From Sphaerobacteraceae bacterium (GTDB lineage Bacteria > Chloroflexota > Chloroflexia > Thermomicrobiales > Thermomicrobiaceae), in assembly GCA_007695115.1 (NCBI GenBank), contig REEK01000094.1:1-41112 (forward strand): a DNA stretch of 41,112 nucleotides, given 5' to 3'. Positions 17,314 through 26,674 of this stretch are shown piece by piece. The notes beneath the pieces are model-generated. The model saw only the letters and a program-made list of their open reading frames with translations, was not told where the DNA came from and did no database searches. Position 1 is the stretch's first letter. Each line of letters opens with the position of its first letter. The position numbers and the translations under genes are program-made.

Positions 17314-18534
17314 TCACTGGCGAGGGGGCACCCCGCTGGTGACGGGTTCGTCCATGTCATCAATGTCATCGACCGGATCGTCGTCTGCGCTGCTGAAGAT
17401 CTCCTGGCCGATTTCACCACCAGTACGCTGCAGAATCTCTTCCAGAATCGCAACGTCAGCCAGCACTTCTCCATCGTCCAGTTTGCCAGCAGCGGCGTTC
17501 AGACCCTCAGTGGCGTACTCGCGGGCAACCTGAGGTTCTCCCTCGATGAGCGCGACCGCCGCCTGCACCCGTCTGATCCGGTGTCGATCAACGATCCGGT
17601 TGCCCATCTGTTCCATCTGTTCGCGAGCAGCTTCGGGGTCCTCGTTGATCCAGGCTTCGACGAATGGCCGTTCGAGCTCCACAATGTGCTCGCGCATCCG
17701 GCCTGGCAAACGATCGGCGTTTTCGTCCAGATACTCGAAATATTCGCGCGCCCGTTCGAGATCACCGGAATCGAGTGCATGCAGGTAGCCAAAGCGATAG
17801 GCGTAGAGGCCTTCGATCGATTCATCCTCATCCCAGATGGCCTGCTCGGCCCATTCGTTCGGCCACTCGTTCGGCCGGCGCCCAACCAGCATCAACGAGG
17901 TCATGGCGATAATGGCAGCCTCACGGTCGGCGTTTCCCCCGGCACGGCTCATCCGCCAGATACGGGGAACGTGACGGTTGATCAGTTGCCAGACGCCAAG
18001 CGTGATCACCAGCACACTGAGACCGAACGTGATCGTCGCGGTCATCCGCGCACGTTCCGGATCATCAGCGATAAAGGCCTGTCCACGGAGAACCGCATGG
18101 AGAAGCTGGATCAGCAGAACATAGGCAAGCACCCCGAGGAAAGATCCGGTCTCCCGCCAGCGAATCCAGCGGCGAAGATCAGCACCCGGTTGCGGGGCGG
18201 TAATCGCTGATCCGGCATAGCGTGCCCAGCGAAGGTTCAATCCGGGTTTGAGTTCTCCATTGACCCGGTGCAGCATGAACGGTCCACTGGTGAAGCGGAG
18301 TATCTGCCCACCACCGAGCTTCGACATCACTGCATGGCCAATCGAGCGTGCGCTGACGATCGGGACGATCAATGCGCCGAGGAGCGCCGGAATCAACAGC
18401 ATCCGTCCAACCGGTGAATCCAGTTGCCCGGTCTGGATGACGACGAACAGTCCACCGTAGACGATGAGCGTCATGATCGGAGGATCGAAGATACGAAACC
18501 GCGTTTCGGCCGGCTGATAGGTTGTTTGCGCCAT
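17314..18534 (-). CDS. Membrane protein, M50-protease-like but lacking HExxH, with helical repeat tail
   Basis: About 406 residues. Four hydrophobic segments lie in the first 200. The stretch SARSIGHAVMSKLGG followed by ILRFTSGPFMLHRVNG follows the layout of small M50 site-2 proteases (HELGH, then GG, then FxxGPxxxxR), but the HExxH is replaced by RSIGH. Residues about 200-390 are helical and TPR-like, with pairs such as RPNEWPNEWAEQAIW and GYLHALDSGDLERAREYFEYL. The acidic tail is short. It is divergent from a gene of the same architecture starting at 18719. Start choice between 18534 and 18555 is uncertain. Confidence 0.7.
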   Translation of the reverse strand: MAQTTYQPAETRFRIFDPPIMTLIVYGGLFVVIQTGQLDSPVGRMLLIPALLGALIVPIVSARSIGHAVMSKLGGGQILRFTSGPFMLHRVNGELKPGLNLRWARYAGSAITAPQPGADLRRWIRWRETGSFLGVLAYVLLIQLLHAVLRGQAFIADDPERARMTATITFGLSVLVITLGVWQLINRHVPRIWRMSRAGGNADREAAIIAMTSLMLVGRRPNEWPNEWAEQAIWDEDESIEGLYAYRFGYLHALDSGDLERAREYFEYLDENADRLPGRMREHIVELERPFVEAWINEDPEAAREQMEQMGNRIVDRHRIRRVQAAVALIEGEPQVAREYATEGLNAAAGKLDDGEVLADVAILEEILQRTGGEIGQEIFSSADDDPVDDIDDMDEPVTSGVPPRQ

Positions 18535-18718
18535 ACACCATCCCAGACTGGACATCTTTTCAACAGTTGAAATATGCCACGCAGCGTAGCACGAAGGTAT
18601 ATGCTGTGGCTCGCGACAGCCGAATCACCGGTTGTCAGGCCGCAGGCTGCGTGTCACCATCCGGGCTGTTGTGGTTTATCAGGCCTGCTTCGTCAGGCGT
18701 CATCCGGGGTTCAGCATC

Positions 18719-19879
18719 ATGAGTCGGCAACAGGATCACATTTCTGGACCACGTAATCGGGAACACCGCTCCGTCTTCTCACGGGTGGTTACTCCGCTCA
18801 ATGTGACGCTCCTCGGCCTGCTCTGCCTGGCATTGCCGGAGATCGACCACCAGATCGCGTCGATTTTCTACTTCGTGCTCAGGCCACTGACGATTCCGAT
18901 TGTGGTGATCGGGGTGGCCGCGGCCGTCTCTCTGCTCGTGATTATCGCCAGCACGATCAGTGGATTGCGACTCAGCTTTCTGGCATTCGGGCCGCTCCAA
19001 TTTCATACCGGCGGAGTTGCCGGGTGGGGCATCGGATTGAACCGGAGCTGGCGGCACTTCATCGGCAGTGTTCTGCTGGTGCCGAAATCGGGCAGCTTCA
19101 GCCCAACTCAGGCAGTGGTCTCGGCCGGCACAGGCCTCGTAAGCAGTTTCGTAGTGCTCATGATCCTGATCTTCGAAGCACGATCCCGGGGCTGGCCCGG
19201 CGTTGATGATCCAGCCCTCGGCACGCAACTAGAGACACTACTCACCGCGGCCCCGGTTGCGGCGGGGATCGTGTTCGTCGCCGAAATGCTGACCGGGGGA
19301 ACGGTGCTCTCCGGTATCCTGCGCGGTACCCCGGCGCAGGCTCAGCGAATGCTTGCGAATATGACGATCGCCTCGCGGATGGCGATTGGACAGCGGCCCC
19401 GAGACTGGGAGACTGAGCTGCTCGAGGAAGCGATCTCGCTGCCGGATTCGACGGCCGATCACCTCATGGGGCTCTGCTTTGCTTACCTGGCTGCTGTTGA
19501 TCATAAGGATCTGGCCGCGGCCAATCAGCACCTGCGCTCGTTCGAACGCTGGCTCCAGGAATCGAGCTCATCCGTCCGACCATACGTGTTGTCATCGCTG
19601 ACTGGTTACGCCTCGCTCTACCACGAGCGGGCCTGGCTGACCGCCGTACACCGGCAGGATCTGGATGGCGCCTCGGAGTACCTCAATCGAGCGGCCGATT
19701 TCGATGTCGCGATCCCGATCGATCTCCGGGTCAAGGCATCGATCCTGGCACTTGAAGGCGATCTGGAGACCGCCCGGGTTGTTGCCCATTCCGGACTGGA
19801 GCGGCTCGACAGCTTCCCCACCATGGAGCGCTGGAGAATTCCGTTCGAGCGGGATCTGCTCAACCGGATACTGGAGTAA
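18719..19879 (+). CDS. Membrane protein, second M50-like pseudoprotease paralogue
   Basis: 386 residues from the ATG at 18719 (GGGG upstream); an earlier in-frame start at 18632 is less likely. Two or three helices are followed by SGLRLSFLAFGPLQFHTGG and a tryptophan/asparagine segment (IGLNRSWRHFIG) that match the M50-like layout, but nothing of HExxH remains. After two more helices comes a helical TPR-like part. It contains QRPRDWETELLEEAISL, which matches RRPNEWPNEWAEQAIWD in the divergent neighbour, and FAYLAAVDHKDLAAANQHL, which matches GYLHALDSGDLERAREYF. The two genes are 184 bp apart and probably arose by duplication. Confidence 0.7.
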   Translation: MSRQQDHISGPRNREHRSVFSRVVTPLNVTLLGLLCLALPEIDHQIASIFYFVLRPLTIPIVVIGVAAAVSLLVIIASTISGLRLSFLAFGPLQFHTGGVAGWGIGLNRSWRHFIGSVLLVPKSGSFSPTQAVVSAGTGLVSSFVVLMILIFEARSRGWPGVDDPALGTQLETLLTAAPVAAGIVFVAEMLTGGTVLSGILRGTPAQAQRMLANMTIASRMAIGQRPRDWETELLEEAISLPDSTADHLMGLCFAYLAAVDHKDLAAANQHLRSFERWLQESSSSVRPYVLSSLTGYASLYHERAWLTAVHRQDLDGASEYLNRAADFDVAIPIDLRVKASILALEGDLETARVVAHSGLERLDSFPTMERWRIPFERDLLNRILE

Positions 19880-19956
19880 CCAACCCGCCAGAAATCACCA
19901 TTTCCCTGCTACAATGCCGAAAATCCACCATTCGGTTATCAGGGAGGAACCCCGCC

Positions 19957-21855
19957 ATGTCCGCTCCAGCTGCTTCGACGCCAGTGCATGATGTCATCGT
20001 GGTTTACAACGTCATGGTTTCAATGCGGGATGGCGTCCGGCTGGCGACGGACATCTATCGCCCGGCAGACGGATTCGAGCCACTGGATGGCGAGTTTCCG
20101 GTGGTCATGGAGCGCACCCCGTACAACAAGAGCAAGCAGGCGGTGATGGAGGAGAAGGGCGAGTTCTACGCTCGCCGTGGGTATGTCTGTGTGGTGCAGG
20201 ACTGCCGCGGGCGTTACCGGTCTGAGGGTGACTTCTATTTCCTTCGTCAGGAAGCCGAAGACGGCTACGACACGGTGCAGTGGATCAATCAGCAACCGTG
20301 GTGCAACGGCAAGATCGGCACCTTCGGGACGTCCTATGCCGCCTGGACGCAGAACGCGCTGGCCTCGCTGAATCCAGACGGTCTGGCGGCGATGTACGTC
20401 AATCAGGGCGGCTACAACGCCCATACCAGCTCGGTCCGGCACAATGGGGCGTTCGAGCTTCGCTTCCTCTCCTGGGCATTCATGGGCGCGGCAACCAGTC
20501 CACAGGCAGCCGCCCAGCCACACATCCAGAAGGTGCTCGCCGCAACCCGCACCCGGGAATGGTTCACCCGATTGCCGCTGAAGCCGGGCCAGAGCCCGCT
20601 CTCACTGGTTCCGGGTTACGAGCAGTGGGCCGCAGACATCATGGGTGCCGGTGATTACAACGGATACTGGCAGCATCCGGGGTTCAGTTTCGAGCACTGG
20701 GCCGGGAATCACTCCGATGTGCCGATCCTCTTCACCGGTGGCTGGTACGACTCCTACACACGCTCTACCCTCGATTGCTTTGTCGATTTCCAGCGCCGGA
20801 AGCGGGGGCCGATTCGGGTCATCATGGGACCATGGACGCATGGCGGGAAGACGCAGGACGTCAGCTTCGCCGGAGATGTCGAATTTGGCCCGGACGCCAC
20901 CATGGGAGCCGCCTTTGCCGATAACTTCCGGGATCACCACCTGCGTTTCTTCGATCACTGGCTGAAAGGCGTCGCCAACGAGATTGCCGACGATCCGCCA
21001 GTCCGGATCTTCGTCATGGGTGGCGGCGGTGGTCACAAGACGCCAGAGGGGCGCCTGTTTCACGGCGGTTCCTGGCGAACCGAGCAGGAGTGGCCCCTTG
21101 CCCGGACGGCGTATACCAACCTCTATTTCGGCGAGGGCGGGCAGCTCGGCACCGCCAGTCCGATTCATCAGCAGGCGTCCAGCAGATTCCGGTTCGATCC
21201 GGACAACCCGGTCCCGACCGTCGGCGGCAACATGTCGTCGCTGTCTGATCTGTTCGATGTCCCGGCCGAGATCGATGCCAAAGTCGATATCGCCGACCGC
21301 TGGGGGCTGATCGTAAGCATTGGTGGGCAGGATCAGCGCACCGGGCCGAACGTTTACGGTGCCGAACCACCGTATCTGCCACTGGCCGCTCGTGATGATG
21401 TGCTGGTCTTCGAGTCGGCGCCGCTGGAGAGCGATCTGGAAGTCACTGGCCCGTTGACCGCAGTGCTCTGGGTTTCGTCGAGTGCGGTCGATACCGACAT
21501 CACCGTCAAATTGATCGATGTCTACCCATCGAGTCCGGATTATCCCGAGGGCTACGCCCTGAACATCTCGGACAGTATCCAGCGGTTGCGCTATCGCAAC
21601 GGCCGGGAACGGGCAGAGTTCATGGAGCCGGGGTCGATCGAGAAGGTCGAGATCGTCATGTACCCGACCAGCAACCGGTTCATGACCGGGCACCGGATCA
21701 GGGTCGATATCTCCAGCAGCAACTTCCCGCGGTTCGATGTGAATCCGAACACCGGAGAACCACTGAATCGAAACGGCCGGAGTGAGGTTGCCATCAACAC
21801 CATCCACCACGACCGCGAGCATCCCTCGCACATCGTGTTGCCGGTGATTCCGTAG
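19957..21855 (+). CDS. CocE/NonD family serine hydrolase (X-Pro dipeptidyl-peptidase S15 type)
   Basis: 632 residues. The alpha/beta hydrolase core starts with MVSMRDGVRLATDIYRP, the family signature. The catalytic triad can be read: Ser126 in GTFGTSYAAW, Asp265 in FTGGWYDSY and His295 in MGPWTHGG. A C-terminal jelly-roll domain (about 400-630) ends with SSNFPRFDVNPNTGE, which is typical. No signal peptide is seen, so it is cytoplasmic. Substrate may be an ester, amide or peptide. GGGAGG lies before the ATG at 19957. The gene stands alone. Confidence 0.95.
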   Translation: MSAPAASTPVHDVIVVYNVMVSMRDGVRLATDIYRPADGFEPLDGEFPVVMERTPYNKSKQAVMEEKGEFYARRGYVCVVQDCRGRYRSEGDFYFLRQEAEDGYDTVQWINQQPWCNGKIGTFGTSYAAWTQNALASLNPDGLAAMYVNQGGYNAHTSSVRHNGAFELRFLSWAFMGAATSPQAAAQPHIQKVLAATRTREWFTRLPLKPGQSPLSLVPGYEQWAADIMGAGDYNGYWQHPGFSFEHWAGNHSDVPILFTGGWYDSYTRSTLDCFVDFQRRKRGPIRVIMGPWTHGGKTQDVSFAGDVEFGPDATMGAAFADNFRDHHLRFFDHWLKGVANEIADDPPVRIFVMGGGGGHKTPEGRLFHGGSWRTEQEWPLARTAYTNLYFGEGGQLGTASPIHQQASSRFRFDPDNPVPTVGGNMSSLSDLFDVPAEIDAKVDIADRWGLIVSIGGQDQRTGPNVYGAEPPYLPLAARDDVLVFESAPLESDLEVTGPLTAVLWVSSSAVDTDITVKLIDVYPSSPDYPEGYALNISDSIQRLRYRNGRERAEFMEPGSIEKVEIVMYPTSNRFMTGHRIRVDISSSNFPRFDVNPNTGEPLNRNGRSEVAINTIHHDREHPSHIVLPVIP

Positions 21856-21938
21856 CGGCCCGAGAGGCCTGTCCATTCGCTCTCAGCGTTACCTGATTCT
21901 CTTTTTCGGAGACCGGGCCGCTCCATCTGCCTCGTCAG

Positions 21939-21970
21939 GCGGACAGGCTGGCGGTTGCCAGCCTGTCCGC
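21939..21970. terminator. Perfect 14-bp hairpin between convergent genes
   Basis: Arms 21939-21952 and 21957-21970 pair perfectly around GGTT. Neither side has a T run. It lies between the CocE-like gene (+) and the secreted protein gene (-), so it may stop transcription from both sides. Confidence 0.55.
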
Positions 21971-21992
21971 AACCTGCAAGGAGATCAGAATC

Positions 21993-23306
21993 CTATCTGG
22001 TATCTGGCTGAGCAGCCTGGCCCGCGCCGATGAGGGTACAGTTCGGATTTTCCCGCAGCGATATGACACCCCTCCCGTCGTCGCGGAATGTCCAGCTTCC
22101 CTCTGGCACATAATCGACCGTGACGGATAGCGACATCGAGCCGCAACGTTTTCCGCTCCGCTCCTCAAGGATGTCGAATGTGCGAATCATCTGGATCTCG
22201 CAGATGACGCCGCCATCACCGTTGATGTCGCATTTACCCCGGCCGCTCACCTGGCCCTCAGCGACCAGGCCGCTCGGAAAGACGCCCCGTACCTTCCCGC
22301 TCATCCCGGCCAGGTTCCGCTCCGAATCGTAGCGAACCTCAACCTGCATATCCTGCAGCATCGCTAACGGATTCGTCGCCGGATCCCAGAGCGTGTCACT
22401 CCGGCCTTCTTCGGAACTGACGAGATTCACCTCGATTTCATGCCGATTGTAGAAGTCAATCTGGACGTTGTCGCCCGGCATCACTCTGGTCGTGGTATCA
22501 GGTCCACCCAGTGCAGTTTGACTATAGAAGAACGACACCTCACCGGTGAGATGGTTCTTCTCGGTCTCTCCGATGTAGCAGGTTGAACCGTCCGCGGCCA
22601 CGTCCAGCGCAAGGCTCGCACGCATGAACGCGAGATCATCCGCCTCTGAATCCATTCCAGAAATCGACTTGAAGCCCCAGACCTGGTCAGCCGAATTGAC
22701 AGTGCTCTCCGCAACAACCGTCATCTCACCGCACTTGCGCTTGTGATCCCGGAGTGATCCAGTCATCTCAAAAATAATCGTGCAGTCATCGCCGATACAG
22801 GTGCCTGATCCGACGACTTTCGCATCCCAGTTCAGCGCACCAACGATGACCTCATCCCCCACGTCCGGGATAAACCAGCCGAGGCGTCCATCGGCGCGGC
22901 CTGAGACCTCGACCAACTGCGTTCGCGAGATCATCCCGGAGGAGTCAGAATCCATATCGGGAACATAGCGCAGGTCTACTCTCATCTGGTGCTGCATCTG
23001 CAGCTCATCACCCGGCTTCCAGAACGTGTCGCTGGCTGGCTGCCGCGTTTCCATGACCGTCATTACCGAGTTGATGGGCTGACTCTGGACACTCGTGCGT
23101 TTCTTCTGGACTCGCCACGTCCAGAGGTCATCAGTTGCGGTGTAGCCGAGCTGGTCCGGCACCACGTTGGCCGTGCCGCCCATAGAGCCAGTCGTATCCG
23201 TTATACGTCGATTCGGCTCCTGCGCAGATCCGGCAGGTAACCCGACAAATGCCGCCAGCAGTGTGAGCACCATGGCCAGTCTGACTGACCGCCAGTTCGT
23301 CTTCAT
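21993..23306 (-). CDS. Secreted protein with an internal domain duplication
   Basis: 437 residues from the ATG at 23306, which has GAGAGGGAAAC upstream; longer frames upstream are unlikely. Residues 1-28 form a signal peptide ending AGSA-QE. The mature part appears to contain two related beta-rich units. The first (about 95-220) runs from LWTWR/FWKPGDELQMQ to SGTCIGDDCTIIFEM and KCGEMTVVAES. The second (about 310-420) runs from LWDPATNPLAMLQ to GRGKCDINGDGGVICEI and RCGSMSLSVT. Each carries cysteines at matching places, probably disulfides. No known family was recognised. Confidence 0.75.
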   Translation of the reverse strand: MKTNWRSVRLAMVLTLLAAFVGLPAGSAQEPNRRITDTTGSMGGTANVVPDQLGYTATDDLWTWRVQKKRTSVQSQPINSVMTVMETRQPASDTFWKPGDELQMQHQMRVDLRYVPDMDSDSSGMISRTQLVEVSGRADGRLGWFIPDVGDEVIVGALNWDAKVVGSGTCIGDDCTIIFEMTGSLRDHKRKCGEMTVVAESTVNSADQVWGFKSISGMDSEADDLAFMRASLALDVAADGSTCYIGETEKNHLTGEVSFFYSQTALGGPDTTTRVMPGDNVQIDFYNRHEIEVNLVSSEEGRSDTLWDPATNPLAMLQDMQVEVRYDSERNLAGMSGKVRGVFPSGLVAEGQVSGRGKCDINGDGGVICEIQMIRTFDILEERSGKRCGSMSLSVTVDYVPEGSWTFRDDGRGVISLRENPNCTLIGAGQAAQPDTR

Positions 23307-23486
23307 GTTTCCCTCTCCGCGGTTCCGAGCGCATGCCTGGAGAACCGCCCCACTCCCGCGTCCGAACTCCATCGCGCATGTCCCAATACGACACGACCCG
23401 GATGCGGCACAACTTATCAACCCGGCGTCCCCCGTCATACCGGCGCCAACCAGCCGACTTGTTCGGGTTTATGCCCGGAATGTCAT

Positions 23487-23514
23487 TAGTATAACCAGTT
23501 GTCATAGGCTTGCA
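23487..23514 (-). promoter_or_regulatory. Promoter for the secreted duplicated-domain protein
   Basis: On the minus strand: TTGCAA (23514-23509), 16 bp, TATACT (23492-23487). It would leave a leader of roughly 175 nt before the ATG at 23306. Confidence 0.5.
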
Positions 23515-23707
23515 ACACTCTGTAGTCATTCAGTGAGAATGACAGGGGGTGAAGTGTTCCGTCGGCCGTCTTCTACTGGGAGAGGGAGAACGCCTTGTAG
23601 GCAGGCTGTGTGGCTTCGACCTTGCCACGTCGACCGCGAGCGGAGTCGGTCTAAGCGCCAATCATTCCGCAACGGACGTCAGAGATCTCTCCACTTCGGT
23701 CGAGATG

Positions 23708-23813
23708 ACGTAGTGAGAGCCTGTCGAAGCATCTCTCCCCTTCGCATGGCTGCCAGTCCTGAACCACTAGCCCTGCGGCGCACGAGATCTTTCGACTTCG
23801 CTCAAGATAACGT
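23708..23813. repeat. Palindromic dispersed repeat, copy 3 (diverged)
   Basis: About 106 bp matching the units at 61-167 and 213-319. The left arm is altered (AGAGCCTGTCGAAGCATCTC); the right arm is well kept (GAGATCTTTCGACTTCGCTC, then AAGATAACGT). A partial right arm, AGATCTCTCCACTTCGGTCG, directly precedes it at about 23682-23702, so this place may hold a truncated extra copy. Confidence 0.8.
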
Positions 23814-23938
23814 GGGGGAGGCTGAAAATGACCACCATTGACATAGGAACGTCCTAGTGGGCGATCGAGATGGCACAGGAGAGGAACAGCACGGCTGGCA
23901 CAGTAGGGGCCGACGCGCGGCTTCGGACCGGACCCGGA

Positions 23939-25129
23939 CTAGGAACGAACGGCCTCGAGGGCGGTCATTACTTCATCGATCAGGTCTTCTGGCTCTTCGA
24001 TGCCGATGGAGAACCGCAGCAGGCCGTCGGTGATGCCCAGCTCGGCTTTCGTTTCGGAATCGACCGAACGATGTGAGGTGGTTGCCGGGTGAACCACGGT
24101 GGTGCCCAGCCCGCCGAGAGTCTCGGCAAAGCGAATCGTCTCCAGGCGACGAACCACGGTCTCCACGGCAGATCGTCCCCCAGCCAGATCGATCGAGAGC
24201 ATACTGCCGTAGCCACCCCGCAGCATTCGCCGGGCAACGGCATGCTGTGGATGTCCTTCCAGTCCGGGATAGCGTACCTGCTCGACCGCCCGATGCCCCT
24301 CCAGGGCCGCAGCGAGCACCTGAGCGTTATGGCTGCTCTGGCGCATCCGGAGCGCCAGGGTCTTCATCCCGCGGAGCACCAGCCAGGCATCGAACGGCCC
24401 GCCAATTCCGCCAAACCGGATCGCCAGCTGACGGATCGGATCGATCAGTTCCTCTGACCCGAGCACCACACCACCAGAGACATCGTTGTGCCCGGCAATG
24501 AACTTGGTAGTGGAGTGGATGGTGATGTCTGCCCCATGTGCCGATGGCGTGGTGTGGATCGGCGTGGCGAAGGTGCTATCCACCACAAATGGCACCCCGG
24601 CTTCCCGGGCGATCTCGCCCAGCGCATCCAGATCGAGCACATTGATGGTCGGGTTGGTGATGCCTTCGACGTAGAGCATCCCGGTCGATTCATTGAGCGC
24701 AGCCCGGACCTGATCGAGATCCAGGGCATCGACGTAGCTCACTTCGATGCCGAACCGCTGGACATCCAGATTCAGCAGATTTCGCGTTCCGCCGTAGACC
24801 TGGTTGCTGGCGACGATCCGATCTCCGGCGGAGAGCAGACCGAAGATTACCGAGCTGATGGCGCTCATCCCGGTGGCGGTGGCCACGCCCGTTTCCATGT
24901 CCTCGAGATCAGCCAGCGTGGATTCCAGCAACCGGTGGTTCGGCATCCCGTAGCGAGCGTAGATATACCCTGGCTCCCGATGCTCGTAGACATCGTCGAC
25001 TGCCGAGACATCCGGGTAGGAGTAGACCGTTGTCTGGTAGATCGGCGCAACCAGCGGCTCAGTGAGTGATTCGATCGGTTCTTCACCTGCATGTGCAATC
25101 CGGGTTCCCGGTTTCCGATGCTCAGCCAC
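23939..25129 (-). CDS. Cystathionine gamma-synthase / gamma-lyase family PLP enzyme
   Basis: A Cys/Met-metabolism PLP enzyme of 396 residues, the usual length. YARYGMPNHRLLESTLADLE near the N terminus matches the family's YxRxxNPT region (here YGMPN). SGMSA-type PLP phosphate loop is present as TGMSA, YGGTRNLL carries the ring-stacking Tyr, VVDSTFATP the Asp, and HSTTKFIAGHNDVSGG the PLP lysine (K209). The end (SVGxE-like SIGIEEPEDLI) is also typical. Whether it makes cystathionine, cleaves it, or degrades methionine cannot be decided. The GTG start at 25129 has AGGAG eight bases upstream and is preferred to the ATG at 25165. It lies 44 bp behind the lipoprotein gene. Confidence 0.93.
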   Translation of the reverse strand: MAEHRKPGTRIAHAGEEPIESLTEPLVAPIYQTTVYSYPDVSAVDDVYEHREPGYIYARYGMPNHRLLESTLADLEDMETGVATATGMSAISSVIFGLLSAGDRIVASNQVYGGTRNLLNLDVQRFGIEVSYVDALDLDQVRAALNESTGMLYVEGITNPTINVLDLDALGEIAREAGVPFVVDSTFATPIHTTPSAHGADITIHSTTKFIAGHNDVSGGVVLGSEELIDPIRQLAIRFGGIGGPFDAWLVLRGMKTLALRMRQSSHNAQVLAAALEGHRAVEQVRYPGLEGHPQHAVARRMLRGGYGSMLSIDLAGGRSAVETVVRRLETIRFAETLGGLGTTVVHPATTSHRSVDSETKAELGITDGLLRFSIGIEEPEDLIDEVMTALEAVRS

Positions 25130-25173
25130 GTCGATCACTCCTGTCCTGTCGAGCCGAATGCCCATCTCCGGCG

Positions 25174-26538
25174 CTACTGGTCGGCAGCAGCACGAACGGC
25201 CTCTTCGCTGGAAGCAGAGAACAGCGTTACGGTGTCCCCATCGGTCTGAACGATGTGATAGCGGTCATTTCCAGCATATACGCCGTCAGTTGCCTCATAA
25301 TCGGCCATCGTCTGCAGCAACAGATCTTCGAACACCAGCGCAGCTTCCTCATCGGCCCAGATGTTTCGGGCCACGGCGACCACGTCAGTTCCATCTTCAT
25401 CTTCGTACATGGCGAACCGTGATCCGCGCCAGCTTTCCAGCGCCTCATACGGATCAGCCACGCCATTCTCTTCCAGCATGATCATCAGATCGAAGGTGCC
25501 GACCGTACCAGTGTCGTAGAGCACCCAGCTATCGCCAAGCAGGGAATCCAGATCGGGAAGCTCGACCTCGACCGGCGGCGCGACGGTTCCATCCATGAAC
25601 CCCGACGGGTTCATCACTTGTTGAGTAGATACCGGCGGATCTTCGAGGAATTGATCGATGACGTTCAAATCCCCGGCAAACGCATTGATCATGAACATCG
25701 GGCCCTCGATATACGGGAAAGAGAAGGACTCGACGATATACCGGGGGAGTTCATCGAGCATGGCGCTGGCTTCATCGTCCATTACGGCTTCGAGCAGCTC
25801 ACGCTGGTACTCCACCAGCTGATCACTATCGAGATAGGCCAGCGCATAGAGTTCCTGGGTCAGGACCGCATCGCCCTCGAGCATCGCCAGGAAGGCAAAC
25901 ATGGCATCGTACTCGTCCTCTTCCATCTCCATCATCCGGTCGCCGACGTTGAAGTGCTGATCCTGAAGAGCATGGGTGATCTCGTGCGCCAGAAAGACTT
26001 CTTCCATCGCGCTGAGGTCTTCGCTCTCGGCGACGACGTAGACCGTCTCGTTCTCGAACATATACAGGCCGTAGATGTCCGATGCCTGGACATCGATCAG
26101 CATCTCTTCGAGTTCGATATCACGATCATCGAGCAGTCGGAGAATCCAGTAGAGATCAATCTCTGACTGAGTGATCTCGGTCTCCTCTTCGAGGAGTTCC
26201 AGCAGCTCATCGCGGCTCATGATCTCCACGTTGAGCTCTTCGAGCACCTCCAGCCCGCGAAGTTCGGCCACGTTGGCAGCAACCTCATCGACAAACTCAC
26301 CGAGATCGACGTCGGAATCGGCTTCTTCTGGTTCCGGGGTTACGGTTGGTGTTGGTTCCGGAGTCGGGGTCGGTTCCGGTTCAGGGGTCGGAGTTGGATC
26401 CGGTTCCTGCTCGTCGACAACAGCCGTCGCGGTGGGAGTTGGATCGGCTTGATCGGAATCGTCCGTCGCGTCATCAGCGGTTGTGGTACACGCTGCCAGA
26501 ACGAATAACAGCACCAGGAGTAAACTGACACGTCGCAT
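25174..26538 (-). CDS. Lipoprotein metallopeptidase-like protein (HExxH), copy A
   Basis: 454 residues from the ATG at 26538 (GAGG upstream). The signal peptide ends in lipobox LAAC (Cys17). A long Thr/Pro/Glu repeat linker (about 30-75) separates the anchor from the body. The body has the zinc motif HEITH (185-189) in VFLAHEITHALQDQHF and a downstream Glu (LEGDAV, E221), the gluzincin pattern. The rest is acidic and not recognised. A similar gene lies directly upstream, sharing VFLAHEI-x-HALQDQHF, EGDAV, PPVST-x-QV and LxTMADY. It is probably exposed on the outer face. Targets are unknown. Confidence 0.85.
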   Translation of the reverse strand: MRRVSLLLVLLFVLAACTTTADDATDDSDQADPTPTATAVVDEQEPDPTPTPEPEPTPTPEPTPTVTPEPEEADSDVDLGEFVDEVAANVAELRGLEVLEELNVEIMSRDELLELLEEETEITQSEIDLYWILRLLDDRDIELEEMLIDVQASDIYGLYMFENETVYVVAESEDLSAMEEVFLAHEITHALQDQHFNVGDRMMEMEEDEYDAMFAFLAMLEGDAVLTQELYALAYLDSDQLVEYQRELLEAVMDDEASAMLDELPRYIVESFSFPYIEGPMFMINAFAGDLNVIDQFLEDPPVSTQQVMNPSGFMDGTVAPPVEVELPDLDSLLGDSWVLYDTGTVGTFDLMIMLEENGVADPYEALESWRGSRFAMYEDEDGTDVVAVARNIWADEEAALVFEDLLLQTMADYEATDGVYAGNDRYHIVQTDGDTVTLFSASSEEAVRAAADQ

Positions 26539-26634
26539 CAGGGCCTCTTTCCACGCGATAGACAAGACATGCAGCCTGAGGCGCCGTCTTACGGGTTAGG
26601 TTCCATCGCGCGAAGTATAAGGGGAGGGGGGACC

Positions 26635-26662
26635 CCGCGCCACAGCCGGAGCTGTAGCGCGG
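26635..26662. terminator. Hairpin after metallopeptidase lipoprotein copy B
   Basis: CCGCGC-CACAGC pairs with GCTGTA-GCGCGG around CGGA, with one mismatch. It starts 13 bp after the stop of the upstream gene on the minus strand. No T run follows, so it may only partly end transcription. Confidence 0.4.
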
Positions 26663-26674
26663 AGGCGAACGGAG

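Larger units (their letters stand above)
23307..23938. other. Intergenic region with repeat copy and a promoter
   Basis: This 630-bp stretch has no convincing gene. It holds a promoter for the minus-strand gene and, at 23672-23813, repeat sequence. Between about 23540 and 23670 nothing was recognised. Confidence 0.5.

Noticed and set aside
21854-21922. AGCGGCCCG...CGGGCCGCT inverted repeat with a 50-base loop after the CocE-like gene
   Set aside because: The loop is too long for a terminator, and the nearer 14-bp hairpin explains the spot better.
23167-23841. Plus-strand ORF across the secreted-protein promoter and repeat copy 3
   Set aside because: It runs through the signal-peptide region of the opposite gene, a promoter and a repeat; no domain is recognisable.
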